64,000 nt of DNA from Gloeopeniophorella convolvens (GCA_022496205.1 WTXD01000025.1:248001-312000); one strand, 5' to 3'. Positions 11,660 to 23,311 are shown, numbered from the stretch's first letter. The notes: generated by a model from the sequence alone, not told the origin. Numbers and translations: made by a program.

Positions 11660-13330
11660 CTTATCAATGAATAGCACCTCGTCCCCCCACAACGGCCGCC
11701 CCGGCGGCGCCTGCCACGCTGCACACCCATCAGCACCCGCCCACGCACTGCGCGAAGCACGGACGGCACTCACATGCGTACGTTTCGTTCTGGAATTGGT
11801 TGTAGAGTATCTCGTGCAGGTACGGCCAGTTCCAGTGGTCCTAGTACCCATAGTCGATCGCGGGGCCCTCGAGCGGCAGGACGACAATCTTCGCGCCTGG
11901 CTCAGGCTCGAAGCGCTCGGCGACGCGCTCGCCCAGCGCCCGCCACATCGCGTACCTACAACCCCACCGCGTGAGCACCACACGCAAAGCAGGCGCAGCG
12001 AACGAGGGCACGCACCGCGCGCTAATGAGCACGTCCAGGTCGTCCGTGGACGCGCCGAGGTAGTCCACGCCTGTCGAATCGCACAAAGTGTGCAAACTCG
12101 CCGCCGCGTGCTTGCGCCCCATATCGGTGAATGTCGCGCGCGCGCTCGTCGCTGAAGAGCAGCCGTGCCGCGGGGTCCGTCTGCGCCCCGAGCGCCGCGA
12201 ACTCTCACTGCCCGTCATTTAAGAGGCCGTACGTCCCGCCAGTGCCACCGCCTGCGGTCAGGTGGAAGCGCGTCGGGACCCTGGCGTTAAACTGGAAGAA
12301 GGTGAGGTTGGTGTGCAGCGGCGCAAAGTGCGAGTATTCGGCTCCCCTGCGCGGCGCGCGAGCGTGAGCGTATGCGTGTGCGGGAGCTGGGGCTGGGGTG
12401 CGCACCGACGTCGGTCTCGATTCACGGGAGGGTGAGAAAGGCGTGCCGCATGCGGAGGTTCTGGAGCGCGAGGAATTGCCGAGTCACCTCGGGCGAGTGG
12501 AGAAAGGAGAGATGGCCCTTCATGTAGGACAAGATGTCGGCGCCGGGGGACGGCCAGTACGCGATGAGCATGTCGAAATCGTATGCGATGTCCTATGGGA
12601 CTGCCGCCGTAGTCGTTAGCACGCGTCATTGGTGGTAGGGCGGTACAGGGCACGCACAGGCACGCTCAAAGCTGCAGGCGTACGAATGTAAGCGTGCGTG
12701 CGTGCGGGCCGATGATGTGCGCACCTGCTGAACACGAGATCCCCGTCGCACTAACCCTAGGCTACTTGTCAGCAGGCACCCCGTGCATACATGCGGACGG
12801 GCGAGTTGCGCTCCCAGATCTTCGCGTTGGGGTTGATCCACTTGACAAACACGTCCGCGCGGAAGGGACGCAAGTACGAGCTGACCTGGGGCGCGGTGAG
12901 TCTCGGTCACACCAGAGCTTAGGATAGGAGGTGCGCACCCGATTGCATGCGCTCGTGCAACTTCTACATGACGCGCGCGGGCGCAGTCAACGTCGGTGCG
13001 CGCCTAGTGCTAGCACGAAAAGTCGACGTGGAGAACCGAGTACTCGTTCACGGACAGGCGGAGCTCGCCACGTTGGCGTACTCGGCGGCCATGGACACGA
13101 CGCACGCCATCCTGCTCGCGCGGTCGGGACTGTACTTGTCAAACTTGATAAACAGGGCCTCGATGGAGGGGTTGGCGACGGCGGATGCAAGGAAGTGAGG
13201 GAGGTAAATGGCATCGGTGTCGAGTTGGCTTCAGATGGCGATGATCTGGACCTTGGGAGGCCGGTCAGGGTAGAGTTTGGACATGGAGAGGAGACAAGGG
13301 TCGGAGATGTAGTAGAGAGGGAGCTAATAG
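11660..13330 (-). pseudogene. degenerate gene, possibly glycosyltransferase-like
   Basis: Read on the - strand, protein-like sequence runs through the whole interval but switches frame and hits stops repeatedly. Recognisable blocks in order: KVQIIAI-stop-SQLDTDAIYLPHFLASA; SVNEYSVLHVDF; LRPFRADVFVKWINPNAKIW; stop-DIAYDFDMLIAYWPSP; SYMKGHLSFLHSPEVTRQFL; then HTLCDSTGVDYLGASTDDL and RYAMWRALGERVAERFEPE. A final YLHEILYNQFQNETYA block is followed by a clean intron (GTGAGT to TGTGCAG). The DFDM element could be a DxD sugar-nucleotide site, hence the tentative glycosyltransferase label, but I do not recognise the family with certainty. In-frame stops near 13280, 12590 and 12420, plus frame shifts, make it a pseudogene. 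It lies between DUF6535 copies 1 and 2. Confidence 0.6.
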
Positions 13331-13642
13331 AGCTCTCTGCCAGTCACCAGCCTCTTGAGTTGCTGTCGTAACGAAGCCCGGAGCGCTTGTACTCGAGTAC
13401 AACGGCACTGGCACCGGCCCGCACCGGGCAGCCGGGACACCTGTGAGCATCTGTGCCGCTGAAGCAGATTCCAACCCAGTGGGCGCCAAGCAGTGAGCAC
13501 ATTGGCAGAGGTCGCCAGAGCGTCACTGCGCGCATACATCATTTCTCACGTTACATGTGCAGTGCACGCATTCGCTATATAGATACATGAGCAGACCCCA
13601 CATCAACGCAACAGGTCCTATGACACCAACGTCTCCCATCGA
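13331..13642. repeat. 3' flank of DUF6535 copy 2
   Basis: From about 13430 this matches the downstream blocks of the other copies (CATCTGTGCCGCTGAAGCAG and the ACATGTGCAGTGCA region). The more distal part seen after copies 1 and 4, including the tRNA-derived piece, is missing here. Confidence 0.6.
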
Positions 13643-16241
13643 TCATAGGGAGACCGTAACACCCGCCCTGACGGCACCCTGAGGGGATTGCGAGGTATCT
13701 CCACTAGAGAAATGAACATGTGGGTGCTCTACATCCACGGTAACAACGGCACCAGAGCTCATTGATAGCTCATCTGCGTCAGGGCTGGACGATATATTAG
13801 TAGAAGTAGTTTGTTGCATAGGGTTGCCGGTGTCGACGGGGGTGTTGAGAAGCAAGATGTTTTCCAGTGAGGCCGGTGCTACAGCTGGGGACGCGAAGTC
13901 GTTAGTTTTCAGGAAAGATTCGACGGGGAGTGCAAGGTCAACAGTTGGCGATGCTATGGATGCTGCATCAAGGACCGGCACCTCGCTCGTCCCAGGCGTG
14001 ACCAGCATCACTGGAATTGCGGGGTTACTCGGGAGTGCGCGTGCGTACGGTTCGAGGGAGGGAGGTTGTGTAGATTCAGGGGAAGTAGCACCCTGCAGCT
14101 GGTCTGTGAATCGTTCAAGATGGCCAGAGGCTGGGGACGGAGGATGGGAAGCCGGGGGGGGGGGGGCAGTGGGATGCCTCGACGCATGGAGGGAAGTCAG
14201 ATTGCTTGAGGGTGATGAGTTCATCGTAGGTTCCAGCACCCCGGAATCGTTCCGAAGCCGTAGTGACGGATTGAAGGTGAGACCGGGAATATAAAGGTTG
14301 GAGACATGCAAGGATATGCAAGGCCACCTTGTACTCGTCTCGGTCAGGCGCGGTCCCGATGGCATGATTCCAAATCTCACACAGACTATAGCGGGTCTCG
14401 TTGGAGGGACTCCCCCCTAAGGCGGGCTGTAGTTGCATGTCGCGCAAAGTAGTGGTTATTGCCTTCGCACGTGTCGTTCGGGGTGGCCCATCGAGATAGG
14501 GTAAGGCGACATGGCGAATGAAGTGCAGGGTAACGGCATGGCGGATCTCAAGGTCAGACAAGGCAGCCAAATCTGCTAGTGGAGGAAGGCCCGTGATGCG
14601 GGTAATGGAAGTAGTCATTTCTGTTCCCCTTCGCCATGGGAAGTACAGAAAGTACCATCGGGCCATACAATTTGCAGCGACGACGAGGTCTTGATCTGGG
14701 TCCTTTGCCATCCTTTCCAAGGCGTGTGAAAAGTCAGAATCGGCCCGTCTGAGCCGCCTGAACCACTCGAACCGCTCGAACCGCCCGACCCACCACGGTT
14801 GAAAACCATGGGGGAGGAGCGCAAATACAACCTCAGAGCATACCCTGAACCGTTGATGTTGGGCCGCTTTAGGGGAGAGGCTTGGCCCTATGGGACGAGC
14901 AAGCAGGTCCAGCGCCCCACGGATGAGTTCGTCACGATGACTGAGTGTGTCCACGCGCGCCAGCACCGCCATGGGCTGGTTCACCGTCTTTAAGTTTAGC
15001 AGGCCAAGGACTCCGGCGAGAAATTGCTCCAATTCGTGATCCTCGTCCAAGGAGTCATATGTCCATGCCAAAGCCCGACTATCCGTATCGGGTGATTGGT
15101 CCATTGCTGCTTTTTCACCCAATTTGAGCATTCCGCTCGTTACCAGCACTTGCAAACTTGCCCTCAACTTCAACTCGTCGAAGAATTGCCAGACTGGTAT
15201 TAAACTGTCAAATGAATCAGAAAGGAGGTCGAAAATGCGCCTGGGGACGTTAATAAGCAGTTGGAGGATGTATAAAGGGCCCATCCAACATAATGCAGAT
15301 AGAGGCGTGCGATATGGGCTATTCGGGAATACCGCTGGCAAGATCGTGATCACCACATAGAGTGACAGGCAGAGCGTGACCCAAGAGACGATGATCTTGA
15401 ATATGGTAAGATTGATGCTGAACAGAAGGACCGACAGGCCAGCGTAGAATAGGAAGACGGATAGATGAAGGAGAGCAGGAAGTGCATCAACTGCCCAGGA
15501 CACCCGGAACCTTTCCACACCCTCAGCGTAGAAAGAGCGGATGCGGGCGCGCTTGTATGGCTGGTAGCGTGTCTGGGTTACACGTAGATAGTGTCGCGCC
15601 CACTGTTGCAGCATCGTGGCCAGCAGCGCACATGTTAGGCTGATGACGAGACTGAGGAACCACAACGCATTGACCCAGACAGTGGTCGTGGATGGGCTGA
15701 AGTTGGCAGGATCGGAGATGGACGAGGGGATAGAGACTTGGGAACCATGATTGAAGGCAGACTGCTGATAGATGCGGGAGAGGTAGAAGGCGGACGCGTC
15801 CTGTGAGTTCAGCTGAAGCCCCTGGTACGTGTTTCCTAGGAACGTCGCCACAGATGCAGAGAATAGACCAGTCTGCGGCAGAAGACTCTGAGCTGGCTGC
15901 GAGACGCGAATAAATGAAGTACGCACGAATACAAGTATCCCATCCGCGTCACCCTTCCAATTCTCAACCATCCTCCTGTCTTCCTCCTCCGCGCGCTCGA
16001 GGTACATCGAGAACAGCGGGCCTGACGGATCACTGAAACTCTTCTCGGACTGGGCATGTGCATGAGGTCGTCCGTAGGCTTGACCAGGTGGATGTACTAG
16101 TATTTTGGCAAGGCACGTCGATCAGACACAGGCAGTCATCAAGAATGACCGACACAAGATACCTTGAGCTCCACCCTGCACCGGTATTGGCACGTTTGCG
16201 GTGCGTGCCGCGTCAGCTCCCGACTCGATGTCTGGTTCCAT
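13643..16241 (-). pseudogene. DUF6535 domain protein, copy 2, frameshifted at a C13 run
   Basis: Same three-exon layout: 16241-16163, 16096-15927 and 15872-13643. Exons 1 and 2 total 249 nt and keep phase. Exon 3 is 2230 nt, one more than a multiple of three. The extra base maps to the homopolymer at 14154-14166. Upstream of it the frame reads as in the other copies (DELITLKQSDFPPC), and downstream the family tail continues in another frame to the usual end at 13643. As read, the protein stops at 14115, losing about 160 residues of the low-complexity tail. The DUF6535 domain and all membrane segments are intact, so a truncated product could still be made. A sequencing error in the run is equally possible. 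Confidence 0.8.
14154..14166. repeat. run of 13 G (C13 in the gene)
   Basis: Uninterrupted mononucleotide run inside DUF6535 copy 2. The other copies have a mixed GGGAGGTGGGAGGGCGG-type sequence at this place. Confidence 0.95.
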
Positions 16242-17319
16242 GATGCTAGAGTGAGCGTAGGGAACGCAACGTTTCGGCAGGTTCCGGCGGGGCCACTGGC
16301 CACTCAAGTACTTACATATTCAAGGAGCCTGGGTGTGCACCGCTCGGCGCTCGCGGCGACTGGATCGAGCAAGGCGAGGGCCGTTCTGCGGACTGCGGCT
16401 CGTGGTATCCTGCAATTGAAAACCCCCTTCGTCGCTGATCCTTAACATCTAGGGCGTAGCTGTCAGCATTGTGTTGAAGGCCACGGCGCTCGTGCTCCTG
16501 AAAAGGCCTCAGCGCCCTGAGCGCCTGCCTCCGGCAGACCTTTCAAGTCGTCATCGCAGCCGGCGCGCAGTCCGTCGAAACTCGACGCGCGCGCGCACTG
16601 GTGTCCACATCCTATATATAGGCTCTACTGCGCAGCTACAGCCTGCATGTAGGCTCGTAAACAAACACCGGCACGATAGGTGCGACAAAGTATGACATGA
16701 ACATTCCCAAACTGTATAGTTACCACAAGGCCGCATTACTCGTCTCTTCGTAGAGCCCCGAGAAATTGGACTAGCGCATCGTCTTCGCTCAGGATCCGGG
16801 ATTTATAGATACCATGTTAGTGCCCGTAGCAGCAGCTACTACGCCATGCGGCTGAGAGGTATCATTGTTTGGTCTGTCATCAGGACCATTGGGTGCTGCA
16901 TCAGCAGCAGAAGGAGCATCTGCACGTTGCGCAGAGCCCCCAGTGTCGACGTGGGCGATGGAGAGTGAGACAATCACCGTAGAGCTTGGCACTGTTGTTG
17001 CCAGAGCCGCCGAGCGGTGAACTTCAATTTCTTGTCCCCACTCCGTGCCGCCATACTCCTATGGGATTGTACAGTTTTGAAGACCATCCACGTTCATACA
17101 CCAGGGACATCTGTGCCGCTGAAGCAGAGGCCTATCTGCGTACCAAGCAGCGAACACAGTTGTCGCCGGAGCAGGCGTGTGTGCATCATTTCTCGCATTA
17201 CATGTGTAATGCAAATAGTACTAGTCACTATGTAGATATATAATGTATATAAGCCTAAACAAACGCCAAATCAACACAACGTGGGTCCTACGAATTATGA
17301 CACCAACGTCTCCCATCTA
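16242..17319. other. intergenic between DUF6535 copies 2 and 3
   Basis: The interval at 16440-16610 is an upstream block shared with copy 3's upstream region (20070-20240), including the matching segment GCCGGCGCGCA. From about 17020 the 3' flank of copy 3 begins. Between them, a 67-codon open frame on the - strand (16992-16789) has an Ala/Asp/Pro-rich sequence. It could be a tail fragment of another family member, but support is weak. Confidence 0.5.
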
Positions 17320-19937
17320 TCATAGGGGGACTGTATCACTCGCCTTAACGGCACCCTGAGGGGATGCTAGCGAGGTATCTCTACTCGGGGAATGAACGTG
17401 TGCATGCTCTACATGCACAGTAACCACGGCTCCGGAGCCTTCTGATGGTTCATCTGCGTCAGAGCTCGACAATATGTTGGTAGAAGTAGTTTGTTGCGTA
17501 GGGTTGCCGGCATCGATGGGGTTGTTGGGAGGTAGAATGTCTTCCAGTGAGGCAGGTACTGCAACCGGAAGCGCAGAGTGATTAATGTGAAAAGAAGATT
17601 CGACGGGGAGCGCAAGGTCAACAGTTGGTAGTGACATGGATGCCGCACCAAGGTCCGGTATCCCACTCGCCCCAGGCGTGATCAGCGTCACTGGAATTGC
17701 GGGGTTACTCGGGAGTGCGGGTGCGGAGGGTTCAAGGGTGAGAAGTCGTGCAGATTCAGGGGAAGTAGCGCTCTGTGGCTGGTCTGTCAGTCGTTCAAAA
17801 TGGCCAGAGGCTGGGGATAGAGGATGGGAAGTGGGAGGGCGGTAGTGGGACACCTCGGTGCACGAAGGGAAGTCAGACTGTTTGAGCGCGATGAGCTCGT
17901 CGTAGGTTTTAACACCCTGGGATTGTTCGAAGGCCGCAGTTAAGGCTTGAGGGTGAGACCGGTGATAGGCAGGTTGGAGGCATGCAAGGATATGCAAAGC
18001 CACTTTGTGCTCATCTCGGTCCGGCGCGACCTTGATGGCATGATTCCAAATCTCGCACAGGTTATAGTGGATCTCGTTGGAGGGACTCTCCCCTGAGACA
18101 GGCTCTAGCTGCATGTCGCGCAAAGTAGTGGTTATTGCCTTCGCACGTGTCGTTCGGGGTGGCCCATCGAGATAGGGTAAGGCGACATGACGGATGAAGT
18201 GCAGGGTAACGGCATGGCGGATCTCAAGATCAGATAAGGCAGCCAAATCTGTGAGTAGAGGAAGGCCCATGATGTGGGCAATGGAAGCAGTCGTATCTAT
18301 GTCCCTATATTTATGTGGGGAGCACAGAAAGAACCCATGGGCCAAACATTTTGCAGCGATAACGAGGTCTTGATCTGGGTCCTTTGCCATCCTTTCCAAA
18401 GCGAGTGAAAAGTCAGAATCGGCCCTTCCGAACCGCCTAAACCAATTGACCCGCTCGATCCACTCGGACCACTCGTGTCGCCCGGTAGAATAGGACCACC
18501 ACCGTCGAAAACCATGAGGGAGGAGCGCAAATACAACTTCAGAGCACATCTTGAACCGTCGATGTTGGGCCGCCTGAGGGGTGAGGCTTGGCCCTATGGT
18601 GTGAGAAATCAGGTCGAGCGCCCCGCGGATGAGGTCGTCACGATGACTGAATGTGCCCACGTGCATCAGCACTACCACGGGCTGCTCTACCATCCTTGAG
18701 TTCAGCAGGCCGAGGGCTCCGGCGAGAAATTGCTCCAACTCGTGATCTTCGTCCAAGGAGTCATATGTCCATCCTAAAGCCCGACTGTCAGTATCGGGCG
18801 ACTGGTCCATCGCCGCCTTTTCGACTGTTTTGAGCATTCCGCTCGCGACTAGCACTTGCAAACTGTTCTTGAAGTTATAGAGGACCTTCCAGACTGGACT
18901 AACAATGCGAAGTTTGTCGGAAAGGAGGTCGAAAATGTCCTCGAGGACATTGACAGGCAGTCGGAGGATGTATAAAGGGGCCATCCAACATAATGTGGAT
19001 AGAGGCGTGCGATATGGGCTGTTCGGAAATACAGCCGGCAAGATCGTGATCACCACGTAGAGTGACAGGCAGAACGCGACCCATGACACGACGACCTTGA
19101 ATATGGTGAGATTGATGCTGAACAGAAGGACCGACAGGCCAGCGTAGAATAGGAAGACAGATAGATGGAGGAGAGCAGGAAGTGCGTCGATTGCCCAGGA
19201 GACCCGGAACCTCTCCACGCCCTCGGCGTAGAAGGAACGAATGCGGGCGCGCTTGTATGGCTGGTAGCGTGTCTGGGTCACACGCAGATAGTGTCGCGCC
19301 CACTATTGCAGCATCGTGGCCAGCAGTGCGCATGTCAGGCTGATGACGAGACTGAGGAACCACAGCGCATTGACCCAGACAGTGGTCGTGGATGGACTAA
19401 AGGTGGCAGGATCGGAAATGGTCGAGGGAATAGAGACTTGAGAGCCATTGTCGGAGGCTGACTGCTGATAGATGCGGGAGAGGTAGAAGGCGGACGCGTC
19501 CTGTGGGTTCAGCTGAAGCCCTTGGTAGGTGTTCCCGAGAAAGGTTGCCACTGAGGCGGAGAATAGACCAGTCTACGACAGAAGGTCTGAGCGCGCCACG
19601 AAACAGCGAAAGGGGACGGCGCACGCACGAATACGAGTATTCCATCCGCATCACCCTTCCAATTCTCGACCATCCTCTTGTCTTCTTCCTCTGCACGCTC
19701 GAGGTACATCGAGAATAGCGGGCCTGACGGGTCGCTAAAGCTCTTCTCGGACCGGGCCTGAGGTTGACCATGAATTTGACTAGGTGGATACGCTACAGTT
19801 TTTGCAAGGTACGTTGATCAGACACGGGCGCCCATCAAGAATGGTCAACATGACATACCTTGAGCTTCACCCTGCACTTGTATTGGCACGCTCGCAGTGG
19901 GTGCCACATTAACCCCCAATTCGACGTCTGGCTCCAT
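17320..19937 (-). pseudogene. DUF6535 domain protein, copy 3, nonsense mutation
   Basis: Exons 19937-19859, 19792-19629 and 19572-17320 give 243 + 2253 nt, all in phase, so the frame is preserved over its whole length. One in-frame TAG at 19305-19303 interrupts it. The other three copies have CAG (Gln of LLATMLQQWARHYL) at this position, a single C-to-T transition. The stop falls just after the second membrane segment, so the product would be about 165 residues. No other lesion is visible, which points to recent inactivation. Copies 2, 3 and 4 share the GTATTC exon-2 end and the ACTGGTC exon-3 start. Confidence 0.85.
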
Positions 19938-20386
19938 GATGCTAGAGTGGGCGTAGGGAACGCGACGTTCCGGTAGGTTCTGGCGGACGCGCGGACTTGT
20001 AAGCACTGCTCTGAGGCGCTCATGAGACGGTTCTGCGGACCAGATGGTCTACTGCAATTGAAAATCCGCTATGCCTCTGACCCTCAACATCCAGGACACA
20101 TCTATCAGCGCTGTGTCGAAGGCTAGGGCGTTCGTGCTCCTGAAACCGTCCCACTAGCGCCCTGAGCGCCCGCCCCCGGTAGACCTCCAAAGTCACCATC
20201 GCAGCCGGCGCGCAATCCGTCGAAACTAGAGGCACGCACGCACCAGTTTTCTCATCCCGTACTTAGGGGTTTGGTGGGGTAGGGCCCGATTCAAGGTCTT
20301 GCGGCATGACAACAAATGCAAAGACGAGGAATGATTGGGGGTTCGGGGCCAGACTCTGCAGAAGGTCCAGAATAAACTGACAACTT
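19938..20386. other. upstream region of DUF6535 copy 3 with a copy-1-type fragment
   Basis: 20060-20240 repeats the upstream block of copy 2. 20271-20345 resembles the start and 5' flank of copy 1 (a decayed version of its first codons around CCGATTCAAGGTCTTGCGGCATG and the GATTGGGGGT motif). It therefore looks like a truncated extra copy of a copy-1-type 5' end. Confidence 0.55.
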
Positions 20387-20420
20387 CGACCCGCCCTGAG
20401 TCCGATTCCTGCCCAATGCA
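20387..20420 (+). pseudogene. 3' half of a tRNA-Gly pseudogene
   Basis: CGACC-CGCC-CTGAG-TCCGATT-CCTGC-CCAATGCA matches the 3' half of the tRNA-Gly at 7862-7895 (anticodon 3' strand, variable loop, T arm, acceptor 3' strand), with about seven differences. The T stem is broken (CTGAG/CCTGC) and no 5' half precedes it. Downstream sequence is also shared with that of the real tRNA, showing it arrived as part of a duplicated segment. Confidence 0.8.
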
Positions 20421-20754
20421 CACTTTTTCTGCGTCTCAGCATGCACTCCTGTTTTCCTGCCCCGCGCCGCCATATTCCTACGGGATTGCACAGTTTCGAA
20501 GACTACCCACGTTCATCCACCAGGGACATCTGTGCCGCTGAGCAGAGGCCAATCCGGGCGCCGAGCAACGAGGGCAGTCGTCGCCGGAACATGCGCGCGT
20601 GCATCATTTCTCGCGTTGCATGTGCAGTGCAAATACTTACTCGCTACAGTAGATACATGTAAAAGCCTAAGCAAGCGCCACATTAACGCAACGGGTCCTA
20701 CGAATCATGACGCCAACGTCTCCTATGAATCATAAGGAAACCATATCGCTCGCC
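20421..20754. repeat. 3' flank of DUF6535 copy 4
   Basis: Closely related to 7896-8209 downstream of the tRNA-Gly: the GGGATTGCA...TTT-GAAGAC block, CATCTGTGCCGCTGAGCAGAGG, and the ACATGTGCAGTGCAAATA-type element. No gene. Confidence 0.75.
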
Positions 20755-23311
20755 TTAAAGGCATTCTGAAGGAATAGAGGCATCTCCGCTCGAGGAACGA
20801 ACATGTGCGTGCTCTACGTCCACAGTAACAACGGCTCCAGAGCCTGTTGGTAGCTCATCTGCATCGGGACTGGATAATATGCTGGTAAAAGTAGTTTGTT
20901 GCGTAGGGTTGCCGGCGTTGACGAGGCTGTTGGGAGGCAAGACGTCTTCCAGTGAGGCAGGTGCCGCAACTGGAAGTGTAAAGTGACTGCTTTGAAAAGA
21001 AGATTTGACGGGGAGCGCAAGGTCAACAGCTGGCGATGACATAGATGCTGCATCAAGGACCGGCATTTCGCTCGTCCCAGGCGCGATCAGCGTTACTAGA
21101 ATTGCAGGATTACTAGGGGGTGTAGGTGCGGAGGGTTCGAGTGCGGGAACAGGTTCAGGAGAATTTACACCCTCTGACTGGTGTGCGGGTCGTTCCGAAT
21201 GGCCAAGGGCTGGGGACGGAGGCTGATAAGTGAGAGGGCGGCGGTGGGACGCCTCGACGCATGGAGGGAAGTCAGATTGTTCGAGGGTGATGAGTTCATC
21301 GTAAGTTCCAGCACCCCGAAACCGTCTTGAAGCCGAAGCAACGGCTTGAGGGTGAGATTGGCGATAAACAGGTTGGAGACATGCAAGGATGTGCAAAGCC
21401 ACCTTGTGTTCGTCTCGGTCCGGTGCGACCCTGATGATGCGATTCCAAATCTCGCACAGGCTGTAGTAAGTCTCGTTGAAGAGACTTTCCCTCAAGACGG
21501 GTTCGAGCTGCATATCGCGTAAAGCAGCAGTGATTGCCCTTGCATGCGTTGTTCGAGATGGCCCATCGAGATAGGGTAAGGCAATATGGCGAATAAAGCG
21601 CAGGGTAATGGCATGGCAGATCCCAGAGACAGACAAATCAGCCAAATCTGTGAGTGGAGGAAGGCCCGTGATGCGGGTAATGGAAGAGGCCATCTCTGCT
21701 TCCCTAAATTCCCATGGGGAGCACACATGGGCCATACATTTGGCAGCGACGACGAGGTCTTGATCTGGGTCCTTTGCCATCCTTGCCAAAGCGAGTGAAA
21801 GATCAGAATCGGCCCGCCCAAGCCGCCTGAACCACATGAGCCGCTCGAACTCCTCGGACTGCTCGAGCCACAGTTGAAAACCTTGAGGGAGGAGTGCAAA
21901 TACAGCTTCAGAACATATCTTGAACCGTCGATGTTGGTCCGCTTGAGGGGAGAGGCTTGGCCCTATGGGACGAGCAAGCAGGTCCAGCGCCCCGCGGATG
22001 AGGTCATCGCGATGACTGAGTGTGTCCACGCGCGCCAACACTACCGCAGGTTGCTTCACCATCCTTGAGTTCAGCAGGCCAAGGACTCCGGCCAAGAATT
22101 GCTCCAACTCATGATCCTCGTCCAAGGAGTCGTATGTCCATGCCAATGCCCGACTATCCGTATCGGACGACTGATTCATCGCTGCTTTTTCAGCCGAGTT
22201 AAGCATTCCTCTCGTGGCCAGCACTTGCAAACTTGTCCTCAACCTTGAGTCGTCGAAGAATTGCCAGACTGGTATGAAAACGTCAAATGAATCAGAAAGG
22301 AGGTCGAAAATGCGCCTGAGGAGGTTGATAAGTAGTCGGAGGATGTATAAAGGGCCCATCCAACATAATGTAGACAGAGGTGTGCGATATGGACTGTTCG
22401 GAAATACAGCCGGCAAGATCGTGATCACCACGTAGAGTGACAGGCAGAGCGTGACCCAAGAGACGATGATCTTGAATATGGTGAGATTGATGGTGAACAG
22501 AAGGACTGAGAGGCCCGCGTAGAATAGGAAGACGGATAGATGGAGGAGAGCAGGAAGTGCATCGATCGCCCAGGACACCCGGAACTTCTCCACACCCTCT
22601 GCGTAGAAGGAACGAATGCGGGCGCGCTTGTATGGCTGGTAGCGCGTCTGGGTCACACGCAGATAGTGTCGCGCCCACTGTTGCAGCATCGTGGCTAGCA
22701 GCGCGCACGTCAAGCTGATGACGAGACTGAGGAACCACAGCGCATTGACCCAGACAGTGGTCGTGGATGGGCTGAAGTTGGCAGGATCGGAGATGGACGA
22801 GGGGATAGAGACTTGAGAGCCATTGTCGGAGGCTGACTGCTGATATATGCGGGAGAGGTAGAAGGTGGACGCGTCCTGAGAGTTCAGCTGAAGCCCTTGG
22901 TAGGTGTTCCCGAGAAAGGTTGCCACGGAGGCGGAGAATAGACCAGTCTACGGCGGGGGTCTGAACGCGCCACGAGGCACCGAATGGAAACGGTGCACGT
23001 ACGAATACGAGTATTCCATCCGCGTCACCCTTCCAATTCTCGACCATCCTCCTGTCTTCCTCCTCAGCGCGCTCGAGGTACATCGAGAATATCGGGCCTG
23101 ACGGGTCACTAAAGCTCTTCTCGGACTGGGCCTGAGCTTGACTATGAGCTTGGTTGTGTGCATGTGCTACAGTTGTTACAAGGTATGCTGATCAGACACG
23201 GGCAGCTATCAAAAATGGCCAACATAGCATACCTCGCGCTTCACCCTGCACTTGTATTGGCACGTTCGCAGTGGGTGCTGCATTAGCTCCCGACTCGATG
23301 TCTGGCTCCAT
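20755..23311 (-). CDS. DUF6535 domain membrane protein, copy 4
   Basis: Exons 23311-23233, 23166-23003 and 22947-20755 total 811 codons including the stop after phase checks (79+164 = 243; 2193). The first exon encodes MEPDIESGANAAPTANVP. DUF6535 and four hydrophobic segments are arranged as in copy 1. No internal stop or shift is seen until the last codons. There a small deletion moves the frame, and the protein ends SIPSECL instead of the family end (SPQGA...VPL). The loss is about 15 residues of a low-complexity tail, so I regard this copy as functional. The position that carries the repeat tract in copy 1 has only a short Leu/Glu segment (LEQSEEFERL). Confidence 0.85.
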
